Positions 54,795-64,000 of a DNA stretch of 64,000 nucleotides are shown here, piece by piece (within the stretch, counting starts at the first letter, position 1; the number at the start of each line of letters is the position of its first letter). The position numbers were made by a program, and so were the translations under genes. Location: the NCBI RefSeq assembly GCF_019649055.1, contig NW_026570221.1, forward strand, positions 186,001 to 250,000. The letters are read 5' to 3'. Source of the DNA: Paramacrobiotus metropolitanus (Eukaryota > Tardigrada > Eutardigrada > Parachela > Macrobiotidae). Below the pieces are notes generated by a model, which made no database searches, was not told the DNA's origin, and saw only the letters and a list, made by a program, of their open reading frames with translations.

Positions 54795-56025
54795 ACTCCC
54801 AGCTCCCGGATGCTGGTTTTTCTTCGCACCGGGTTTGAAACGTTTGACATTGTCGTTTTCTTTTTTGAACGAAGTTTCGACCAGTTTCGCAGGTTTTTTC
54901 TGTATTAGAAGTTGCAGCTTGGTCTTTTCAATGTACAGGTGAAAGGCATGTACAGAGTGAAAGGTAGGTGAAAGTAAAAGTAGTTTACGGAGTGGTCACC
55001 TTAAGTTATTATGGGTGGCAACGATTGCGCAATAATTTATGTGGGCGTGACCAACGTTACCGACGCGACAGAAAGTCCCGTTTTCTTGAACATAGAGGAC
55101 CTTCGCTTCGCTTCGGTCGTTAAAGCCGAAAGGTCAATTTTTATCGGCTCTTGTTGTGAATTTTGCTTCTTCATGGAACCTTTACTGATGCACTGGGCTT
55201 TATTCCAGTGCTCTACATTTCCTGTATCTACGACCCTATGAAATTATTTTTTGACCAGAGGTTACTAAAAAAATTTAAAATTTAAAAATATGGAATCTTT
55301 CAAGGCTAAGTTTGAGTAAAACTGACCACGCGTTGACGAATCTCTGAAAACGGCGCATATTAGTAAGTTTTGGTCCGTAAGCTTGTATGAATGTAAAGAT
55401 ATAAAAATAACCACAATATCTTCATGTTTCGTCTACAGTTTGACAGTGTCACCAGATGGCGGAATCGTGTTTAAAGCAATCGAATTCTAGCGGCTCAGAT
55501 CAGATGGTAGAATGCCGTTCTTTTGTTTTGTACTGAGGGCAGTCATTCATGTAGCGTGCCGCATGAGAGTGATACCATTGTAAACGGCGCCAACGGTCTC
55601 TGCGCTACAACGTCAATAAAACCAAAAGAAAACGGGAACATCAAACATCAGAAGAACACTACGAGTGAACATAAGAACACTTAAGAAAAAACATAAGAAC
55701 ATAACTAGGAAAGTGCATTCGCTTTTGGCGGGCTCTGCATGACCGCAAGCGTAGCAACTGCAAGGATGCAACTCTGTGCATACAAATAGGATGATACATG
55801 ATATTGATGATAGTGTATTAACTGGTGGATGCCGGTAACAGCGCATTATGCGAGGTTCTCGAAGTTTATGGTTATTGTATTTATACTCGTTGATGTTTAC
55901 AATATTTTACCGTCTAAATTGCAGCAGCGATTTTGTAGAATGGATGTTACGAAGTACAGCAAAAACCTGTAGCCGGTAAAACCGTCCGGACATGAATACA
56001 TTTCGTTGCTCTAAGAACTGCGTAC
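54795..56025. other. No supported gene
   Basis: Short frames only on both strands. A GAAAGGTGAAAG-type stutter at about 54940-54970. Confidence 0.45.
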
Positions 56026-56672
56026 AATTTTTGCCTGGCCATTTTCTTGCCAAGATTCCCGATATGTGGCCGAACCCCTTTTTCTCTTGTTTTATGACAG
56101 TCTGAAGCCAAATGATTTGTATACACTGGCGTGAAAACCGCTTATGCGCGCAACATCTAGTTCGAAAGTTACGACTGCTAGAAAATTCCCAAAAGTTTAC
56201 TGTATATCCATTTAGGTGTACCAAAAGTCTCACTATGGACTGCTCTCTTTCATATTTTGCACGTAAATGCGCATAATTAAGAAGGACGCTTTTACACTGA
56301 TCTACTGTTCCAGCATCGTTTACTGGTTTAGAAGAATTTCAAAAATCTGAAAATTCATTTTTAAATTTGAAAAAAATCATAGAAGTGTGGATCGGTGTCC
56401 AAACGCTCTTTATGGGCATGTGCACTGACGCGCCAAATTGGAAGGAGATCGTCCGTAAGAAGACTTTGATACACCGGAATGCATTTAAACTTATTGGAAT
56501 TTTCAAACAACCATAACTCCCGAACCGGATGTTGCGCGCACAAACGGTTTTCACGCCAGTGTATACAAACCAAGAATGCAGTGGAACAAGAGAAAAAACG
56601 AATTGGGAGTGCGCGAAAGTGAAAGACTGCGTACATGTACACGAATTTGGTATCATGTAACGGGCCAGGAAT
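56026..56672. mobile_element. TTAA-type fold-back family, diverged full-length copy
   Basis: Both arms keep the diagnostic block (ACTCCCGAACCGGATGTTGCGCGC on the right, its diverged inverse near 56140 on the left) around an AAATTT-rich centre at 56340-56375. No clean TTAA ends remain. Confidence 0.7.
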
Positions 56673-57125
56673 TTGGTGCCACTTCCCCTAAGAAAACTCA
56701 GTTATTAACGGAAAATCAAGTTGTCGGTCAACAAGAATGTTTCGACAAAACGCCGGTCAACAATATAGCGGAAAAGCAAATTGTCGGTCAACAAATTGTC
56801 GGTCAGCGAGTTGTGTAAGTCAGCGACATGCCCGGCAGCGAATTTTAGGTCGCCGAATTGAAGTGCTACCCTGAGGCCTGAAACATCATGAAGTAGCGAT
56901 GTCCGCCGAACGTCGTAGCCTATCCCATGGGAACAGGGAAAGCCTCTGGCACGATTGAAAAACTCCGCCCACTACACATGCCGATGGCGAATGACAATTG
57001 CACAGTTTTTGATTACTTCATACACACGCTCTCGCTGTGCCAGACACCATGTTAAAAGTATAGAACGTCATTGCGCGCAGCCGCGGCGCAGTTAACGCAA
57101 GGTCCCAGAATGCTAGAGTAGTAGA
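56673..57125. repeat. Composite of dispersed repeats
   Basis: 56690-56880 is the inverted copy of 35032-35230; about 56890-56960 encodes on the plus strand IPWEQGKPLA, a reverse transcriptase fragment; 56965-57125 matches 14810-15085 inverted. Confidence 0.7.
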
Positions 57126-57195
57126 CGTTTTTTTGGTTTCCCCACCCTCTTTTTTCTATGAACATGAATGAACATGCATGATACAAACAGTAAAA

Positions 57196-57960
57196 CTAAC
57201 AGAAGAAAGCCCAGCACTTATGGAAAATGACACCCCGACAAATCGGACACATCAGCAGCTTGTTTGAACATTTTGCACAGCAAACTAAATGACCGCATGG
57301 TCTGAACATGATTTCCGAATTATTTTCATAGCAGACTTTACAGCGCAATCTCTCTTTGGTGTCTTCAGAATTTGTAGGTGCTGGAGCTTTTCGCGTTAGT
57401 GCACAACATGTGGTTTCGGCTTCTTGGCGTTTTTTACGAACATCGTTGATGAATGGTGAGCCCTTTGTTTGTACAAGATACGTATTTTCGGGTAAGTCCA
57501 AGCGTGCTCTTCCCACGGAACATCATCTTTGTCCCAAGCATAAAGGGCACCACCAGTGAAAGCAGCGTACGCAGTCATTCCGGTCTTCATAATAAAAGCC
57601 TACTGCAGCCATATCCCTGGGATGCTGGTGTTTGTTAACAGGCCATTCAGCATAGGTAGCAAAGCGTGTCCTGTAGTCGTTCATTGCCGGTGAGTGTTGA
57701 ACGCGTTTTCTTGATCCGGATTCCTCCTTAGCCCTAACACAGTCAGGACGTGCTAAACGGTGCCGGTAGTATGGTTTATACCGTGAGTTAACCCAGTCAC
57801 CCATAACATAGCCACAGTATGCGCAGTGAATTTCGTCCTGCTGCCCTTGATAAAAGAACTCTTGGCTTGCTAGTTCTTCAGGAGCAAGAGACTTATCCGG
57901 CCAGTTTTCAAAACTCTCGAAGCGATTGCTCATCTGTGTCATATCCATTTTGGCTACCAA
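57196..57960 (-). pseudogene. IAP-like protein, two BIR domains and a RING finger, with paired frameshifts
   Basis: The N-terminal BIR has RFESFENWP and CAYCGY with the later His and Cys (HRLARPDC). The second BIR (RFATYAEWP, GFYYEDRNDCVRCF, then DDVPWEEHA) is split: one base is lost at the third zinc ligand, and the frame is restored about 70 bp later. A C3HC4 RING follows (CKVCYENNSEIMFRPCGHLVCC, CPIC). BIR proteins of this build inhibit caspases and the RING is an E3 ligase. TATA-like TTTAAAAA (about 57990) and CCAAT (58054-58058) lie upstream. Could be a cellular gene or an element-borne copy; its promoter layout resembles its neighbours'. Confidence 0.8.
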
Positions 57961-58913
57961 CTGAACAGCCGCACTGAAATGCGAGGGTTTTTAAAGTATC
58001 TATCTATAGTGTCAACTCAAGGCAAAACCCCTAGCACAGTGTGCTCGCCAGCTATTGGTTCATCACCGTGTGGCCCAACCCCTAGTTATACTGCAATATT
58101 ATCGTATGGGTCGGATTCGTTGTCTCGACGTACATCATTACTTCCAGGATAAGACTTGAACTATTAGTCACTGTCTTGTGTCTTTGTGGTAGTCGTTTTG
58201 CCTGGAACTAGTGTTGTGGTATGTTGTTATTGTTGTACTACTGTTGTACTAATGTTGTACTAGCCAACTGTGTTATGTTGTAGTGGGTGGCGGTTTGTAT
58301 TAAACTACGTTAAACAGAGTGTGTGGTGCCATGTATTAAACTATGCTTACTAGCTTGTTTATAAGCACGAAGAGGGTCTGTCTAGCATAGTCATTGAATC
58401 AAGTTTTTAGTCTATCTGTATTGGTATAATTGTAACAATAATAGGTCCGGCTGTATAGGTTAAGATACTATTACATTTTGTACCCATTCATTAAGTAAAA
58501 GAATGTCACGATTAGCTCCGGTGGCTGCCGTTCTCCTGTCCATTTGCCCTGCTGCCTAGCTAATATCCCGGATTCGTCGCGAAACTGACTAAGATTGCAA
58601 TGTTTTGCTTCCGACATAATCCTGTTTATCTGGGTTACACGTTCTTTTAATTTGGTCTGTTACCTTGATATCTTTGAGGCGGATTTCGTCGCGACTTCCA
58701 TTGTTTAAAAATACGGTTTTTCCGGATTCTTACAATGGTTCTCCCTCGGCCCTTTTTACCGAATGGGTCAAAAGGAATTTTCCTTGTTAGCTATACGTAT
58801 CATACAGCCCAACCCAAATTGTTAGAGAACCAGTGTCCACCAGACCAAAAACTCCCTGCTTCGGACCACATCAGTCTGGTCAAGGGTAGTGGGAGTTTAC
58901 AAATCACCTGCAG
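57961..58913. other. Intergenic region between the IAP-like and acidic-protein genes
   Basis: No supported gene. Contains the divergent IAP promoter at its left, and TGTTGTACTA repeated three times at about 58233-58262. Confidence 0.5.
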
Positions 58914-58967
58914 CCAATGGCTGCGCACCAAGAAAAAATGTTGAGTTCCAAGCCAGAGGATATAAGT
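58914..58967 (+). promoter_or_regulatory. CCAAT and TATA promoter of the acidic-protein gene
   Basis: CCAAT at 58914-58918 and TATAAG at 58961-58966, about 80 bp before the ATG at 59047. Confidence 0.55.
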
Positions 58968-59046
58968 CGATTTGTTTAACACAAAATCAAATCATTCGGA
59001 CAGTTTTCTTTTACGCACCAATGCAACTGGATCTTCAGCATCTCCC

Positions 59047-59423
59047 ATGGCTATTCCTGATTTTCCTGACGAGTTTCCACTGCTTGAAGAGTACACTGGT
59101 AAGTTCAAACAGTATGTATTGCTAACTTATTTATTTTAAAAAGCTATCGAATTTAATTTTCTAACATTGGTAAGAATGACCTTTCGTAGTTGAATTAAGG
59201 TTCTTTATAACACGGTTATTACTCCATTGCCTAAAGAAAACCTCGGCTTCTTATAGTGATCGCAAATGAACTGTTTTTGGATTGGTTGGCTCTCAACCAC
59301 TGCCGCAGAATCCGGCGTTATTCTGGCTACTTCAACCTAGCCTATTCGTTGTGGATTGACCTTGCTTACTACATCCGCCATTATGATGCTCTCGTCTTGT
59401 TTCTCCATGTCGCTGAATTCCTG
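59047..59423 (+). CDS. First copy of a duplicated spliced gene (exons 1 and 2)
   Basis: Exon 1 (59047-59098) encodes MAIPDFPDEFPLLEEYT and ends at a strong donor GTAAGT. Exon 2 begins after TATAG at 59257 with ANELFLDWLALN and stays open through IDLAYYIRHYDALVLF to about 59423, where a donor GTTAGT is possible. Exon 1 is followed by the same phase as in the second copy. Family not recognised. Confidence 0.55.
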
Positions 59424-59569
59424 GTTAGTTTCCACTGTATTTCAGCTGCAAATCTCATTCTTCACCTAAATTTGCATTTTTTGATTTTCCTTTACGATTT
59501 ATCGCTAATAAAAAAGTTTCCATATAGAAACAACTTCACGATTTCTACTATCGGCTCATTGTTCCCACT

Positions 59570-60317
59570 CCGGATTATCCTGACGAATTTCCACTACTTG
59601 CACAGTACATTTGTGAGCCACTGAATTTTCGTGCTTGTCTTTCCCAATACTTATAATATGCTTAACCTTTTAGAGCAAGCCAACGACTTGATTTCAGACT
59701 GGGCTTCACGTACTGAGTTTGACCAGATCCACACCTACTACACGTACTACTAGCGGGCCAAGAATATGTGGTTCGATCTTCAGCGTTACACCCGCGATGC
59801 TGGCGGCTTTCTCCTGTTTCTCCGTCTAACTGATTTTAAGTTAAGAACCCTCGCCGTCGATTTATTTTTTCTGTGCATAATTCAACCTATATTCAATGTA
59901 TGGTGTTTACAGAAGCGGCTGCACGACTTGTACTACGATCGCAATGCTGGCGCCCCGGACAACTCGCTTGATTTGGGTTTCTTTGAGGGCGATCCGTCGG
60001 ATGAAGCTGAAAGCGACGTGGGTGACGAAAACGAAGAAGAAGAAGGTGAAAACGTTCTCGCGGATGACACGTTGGAGAGTGAGCCGGCGGCTGAAGCTGA
60101 AAAAGGAGAAATCGACGCGGTTCCGGAAACCGAAGCTGAAGAGGAATTGGACGACACTCTCCTGGTGGGAGACACTGACTTGGACGAGTACCTGAACAGC
60201 ACTGAGGCTGTGGACACTGTCGAAGGCGGCAACAAACGGAAGCATTCAGACGACGACGACGACAACGACAAACCGCCTGCCAAGAAGCAAGAGGCTGAGT
60301 GGAACACGGAAAACTAA
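59570..60317 (+). CDS. Second copy of the duplicated gene, with acidic C-terminus
   Basis: A diverged exon-1 copy (PDYPDEFPLLAQY, about 59570-59612) is followed by exon 2 from 59674 (EQANDLISDWASRTEFDQI), one in-frame TAG at 59751-59753, then MWFDLQRYTRDAGGFLLFLR. The frame continues to 60317 through a Glu/Asp-rich segment (EADNEEEEGEN-like, ELDDTLLVGDTDLDE) ending in KKQEAEW. Exon 1 of the first copy could also splice to this exon 2, giving the best product. Acidic tails of this kind occur in histone-binding and viral proteins; function unknown. Confidence 0.55.
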
Positions 60318-60689
60318 AATGTCGTAGTGTTTTTCTTTTATGGTTTTGTTTTTACATAAAATACATGCCATGGGATAACGGCAGTACAGTTTTCATACCT
60401 CTCATTTGATGCCGCATACCGTGGGATAATGGTTTCAGTAATAGTGGAATTACAGTGTTGTAGTAATGGTGTAGACTGTTTTGGATGGAGATGGTTGTTG
60501 TTGTTGGAAATAATACAACGTGGCGCTTTTTCGTTAGATTTTCACGTAAGAACATGTCGAAAAAAAGGCCGAGCGGTTGCTTAACGGCGCTGCTAGCGCC
60601 GGTAAGTATCCACTCGCGCCCACTGGAACGTCCAAAGGTGTGGCTTAAACACTGTTAACCAGTTGCATCGCATTACAGAAAACATCAGA

Positions 60690-60730
60690 CCAATAAGCAC
60701 ACGCTACAGTAATTCAGTTTGTGTATAAAA
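60690..60730 (+). promoter_or_regulatory. CCAAT and TATA promoter of the polymerase gene
   Basis: CCAAT at 60690-60694, TATAAAA at 60724-60730, then ATG at 60784. Confidence 0.65.
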
Positions 60731-60783
60731 GCCGCGCGACACGAGACTTTTTTTCATTTTAATCCTTCACGTCTGGCGAAAAA

Positions 60784-63700
60784 ATGACTTATCAGTTATC
60801 TGCTTCTGATCATGCGGCTATTGCGGCCATACTCAGTGAGCCGTGGATAGATGTCGACGATGATGAGCAGCAGCCGCAAGTTAATGATGCGTACCAGCTA
60901 ACCGTTGAAGATTAGGCAGCTTTTGATCACATGCTTGCTAATCCCAATGAGTTCAATGAACATGATGAACAGACTCTAGCAACGGCTTTGCTGCATTTGG
61001 ATCAGGTTGTTCAGTTAAGCCCAGGATCTTTAGCTGCTGCTCTAGCTCTTGCGCAACTGGGCGACTGGCAGTATGAAGATCCTCCAGCGCCGCAAGCTGG
61101 TGGAAATGCGGACCGAATGAATCGCTCCCCGAATTCCGAGGTCTATTTCAATTGGTCAAAGAGTCGGAACCCGTTTTCAAAACCTTCAACAGCGCTGAAC
61201 AGAAATACCGTGTCCAGTTAGCCTCGCTACCGCAAATATTTGCAAAATAAGAAACCATGCTCGTCATGCCGCAAATCTTGCGCGTCATAATGGATTTGTG
61301 CTTTGAAGAATTTGCCCCGACGGACCGTGTTGTTGTTGCTCTCAAATCGGATGGGCTTGAAAGAGCGTTTTATTTAACCATGCGCAAGCTATCTGACTTC
61401 AGCGTACCCGCTTTTATGCATCGTATTGAGCTTCTGAACTCCTGCCACAAGTAGGTGATTGACGATTCTTTTACCCTACGGATCTGGCGTTGATTCATGC
61501 CGGCTGGGTGATCCTGGTTCCTCAGGCATCAGCACGTTAAGCATGGCAGAAATCGTTTCAAGAAATCCATTGTAAGCGTCCGTGTAGAGAATAACCTGTG
61601 CTTGCCCGCCGCGTTGTTCCTGGGAAAATTTCGCCTGACGTATGACCTTGAAGTTCCGCAGCATACGAATAAATGGAACAATTATATTCGCGCTGACCGC
61701 ACTCGTAACTTGGAAGCGGAGACCACCAAGATAATGAATAACTGCGATCTGCAACCTGGCCATTACTGCAACCTTGATGCCCTAGGCGTGCTACAGGAAA
61801 ATGAATTCCCCGAGTTTCAAATTAAAGTTATATCGGCCAATCAAGGCGACATGATTATTGCACGGTTACCCTAGCGTAAAACCCATGATATGCAGGAGAC
61901 TTTTCTGTTGCTGGACAATAAGCAAATTTGACCTGGTCACAACCGCGACAGGCTTTCACCGCTCACCCTATTTCTGCAATGATTGCGATCGACCGTGTCA
62001 TCATAAAGAACGTCATCGTCGCGAGGGGAAATGTAGATCGTGCTACCGCAACAGGAGCGATTGTCTGGTGGACAATCCAATTTCCTGCACTGAATGCAGC
62101 CGTCGGCTCCACAACCAACAGTGTTACGATATCCATAAGAAGAAAAGGAAAAATGGAAAGAATTATTGCGAGCAAATGTTCATCTGCCAGGCATGCGGTG
62201 TTTTTGTGAATCTTTCCAGTCGTGGCAAAAACGTAAAACAGCAGTGCGGAGAAATTTATTGCAACACGTGCAATGGTATTTTTCTCCAAGCTACGCATTT
62301 GTGCTACATAAAACCTCTCAAGGCACCGCCACCATGGTAGCAAGAAGAAATGAAATACATTTTCTTCGATTACGAAACCTGCAACGATCCAGTGATTGGT
62401 CACGTGCTCACATGCATCGTTGCGCAATATGCTGATGGTTCGGAAGTACGTTTTCCGGAAGATGGTCAGCCGATGAATGCGGAAGTTGATGAGGCATTTG
62501 GGCGCTGGCTGTTTTAAGAAAAGCATCGGGGATTTACTATCATAGCACAAAATTTTCGAGGCTACGATGGGCATTTTGTCCTAAAGTACATGTTGGACAA
62601 CGCTTGAAAGGTGTGGAAGTCATCAAGCGCGGGACGCAGTTGTTGGAATTGCGGTACCGCAAACCGGGGATCCGGTCACGTGATACACTCTACTTTCTGG
62701 CTTTGAAGTTGAGTCAAATACCAAAAGCGGTTGACTTGGAAATTGAAGTGCAGAAAGGCGACTTCCCACATAGATTTATTAAGCCTGAAAATTGGGATAA
62801 AACTGATTTGCCCTGGCCCGAGCCGGAACAGAACATGACTGATAAAATACGAAAAAAGCAAAAAGAAGATTTTCTAAAGTGGCACGCTGAAGCTAAAGCG
62901 GCCGCCAATAGGATGTTCAATTTTCGGGAGCAGATGATGATACATTGCTCGAACGATCTTTCGGTTTTTCGTGTGTGTGCGTTAAAGTTTATCAGCGATT
63001 ACCAAGCTCTGACGTCGCTGAATCCAATGGAAAGCATGACCATGCCTTCGGCCTGCAACCGGTACTGGAGAATGTTTCACCTTCCCGAGAACAAAGTTGC
63101 CGCGTTATCCAGTCACGGACCGCACAGAAACCAACAAACTAGCATTCCAGCCACGCAATGGCTGGAATGGGAGAACATGAGCGAAAACGGCCGTATATGC
63201 CATGGTCGGAACGGCAAAGAAGTTAAAATTGGGCGATACTTTATAGACGGTTTTGACAAGGAGACACAAACCGTTTACGAGTATAACGGCTGCGTCTTCC
63301 ATGGACATCCTTTCTGTACTGAAGAAAACGATGTTGTACCGAAAGAAAATGCGCGAAGTTTACGAAGAGCTCCAGGAACTCGAACGCTCCTTGAAAGTCA
63401 GGGCTACACTGTGAAGGTGAAATGGAGCTGTGAGTGGCTAAGATAAGATCCTAAGAACGATAAGATCCCGATATTGCCGCATTTCTGCTGAATATGAACA
63501 TTCGTGAGCCAATGATTCCTCGTGACGCCTTCAAAGGAGGCAGGACGAATGCCAGTCGTTTGTATTACCAAGTAAAGGATGACGAAGAAGTTAGACACTA
63601 TGACGTTGTTAGCTTATACCCATTCGTGAACAAGACCAAGGCATATCCGGTTGGCCATCCTGAAGTAATCGTATCAATTTCAAGGATGCCAAAGATTTTT

Positions 63701-64000
63701 TTGGACCGGTCTACTGCAAAGTAGCGGCTCCGGATCAATGCCAGTATCCAGTCTTACCGGCCACGATAAACGGCAAACTCATGTTTGTTTTGTGCAAAAA
63801 ATGCGCGATGGAAAAAGCGGCGAGCCGCTGTGCGCATACAGACGATGATCGCTGTTTCGAAGGGGTTTGGGCGACACCCGAACTACATCATGGGATCGAT
63901 GTGGGGTGTCGTGTTGTGGAAATGTATGAAGTGCGGCACTACGCAGTCTGACACCAAGCTCTTTGCGGCATACATGCAAAAGTTTCAAAGGTGAAAATGG
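60784..64000 (+). pseudogene. Protein-primed DNA polymerase B of Polinton/adintovirus type, disrupted, runs off the right edge
   Basis: Landmarks in order: an N-terminal region with VVVALKSDGL; SIVSVRVENNLCLPAALF; a Cys/His-rich domain with YFCNDCDRPCHHKERH and CTECSRRLHNQQC; exonuclease motifs in FFDYETCND and AQNFRGYDGHFVLKY; DFPHRF; the PRDAFKGGRTNASRLYY block; and polymerase motif A in DVVSLYPFVNKTKAYPVGHP. The order and Cys/His insert are specific for Polinton/Maverick and adintovirus polymerases. It is broken by several TAG/TAA codons (for example 60913, 61452, 61872, 62338, 63444) and at least four frameshifts. It copies element DNA by protein priming. Motifs B and C lie beyond the window. 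Confidence 0.88.

Noticed and set aside
58735-58944. 69-codon frame before the acidic-protein gene
   Set aside because: It ends within the CCAAT/TATA promoter and has no features of a protein.

Overview
This is a transposon-rich stretch of animal nuclear DNA. Spliced genes with short GT-AG introns (mostly 64-111 bp), BIR/RING and F-box proteins, PIF/Harbinger transposases, LTR and non-LTR retrotransposons and a Polinton/adintovirus-type polymerase all point to a metazoan. Compact introns and an F-box family without a recognised relative would fit a small ecdysozoan such as a tardigrade, but that is a guess; nothing here fixes the species.

Layout: (1) 1156-7160, a large TA-flanked fold-back transposon split by a complete Ty3/gypsy element (1282-6564, 125-bp LTRs, GTTAA target duplication). 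(2) 7161-10260, fold-back copies and a decayed F-box gene. (3) 10736-13944, a Harbinger transposase with an intact spliced frame, with its divergent MADF/Myb-like partner. (4) 15729-34358, an 18.6-kb Ty3/gypsy-type LTR element on the minus strand (336-bp LTRs, AGCC duplication, TGG-initiated primer site). (5) 34359-36073, a fold-back, a non-LTR fragment and a textbook hAT MITE. (6) 36634-39290, a four-exon F-box gene that assembles in frame to 602 codons. (7) 40267-42565, a complete fold-back copy, a long AT microsatellite and a perfect hairpin. (8) 42826-44271, a five-exon orphan gene (371 codons). (9) 48266-51477, a second Harbinger element with both genes intact. (10) 51513-54116, an intact 867-codon reverse transcriptase with a restriction-like endonuclease tail. 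(11) 57196-64000, an IAP-like gene, a duplicated acidic-protein gene and a disrupted protein-primed DNA polymerase B running off the right edge, probably remains of one Polinton/adintovirus-like element.

The strongest candidate for something undescribed is the 18.6-kb LTR element. It has (a) a canonical -1 frameshift signal at the gag end: GGGAAAC in the correct phase, a 9-nt spacer, an 8-bp stem, a possible pseudoknot, and the gag stop inside the stem; (b) roughly 90 copies of the octamer AAAGGTCA in both orientations and all reading frames; (c) an array of small hairpins sharing one nonamer loop while their arms vary but stay complementary; (d) about eight copies of a ~45-bp palindromic unit that encodes an EPRS-type peptide inside the ORFs. 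These look like nucleic-acid-level signals laid over coding sequence.
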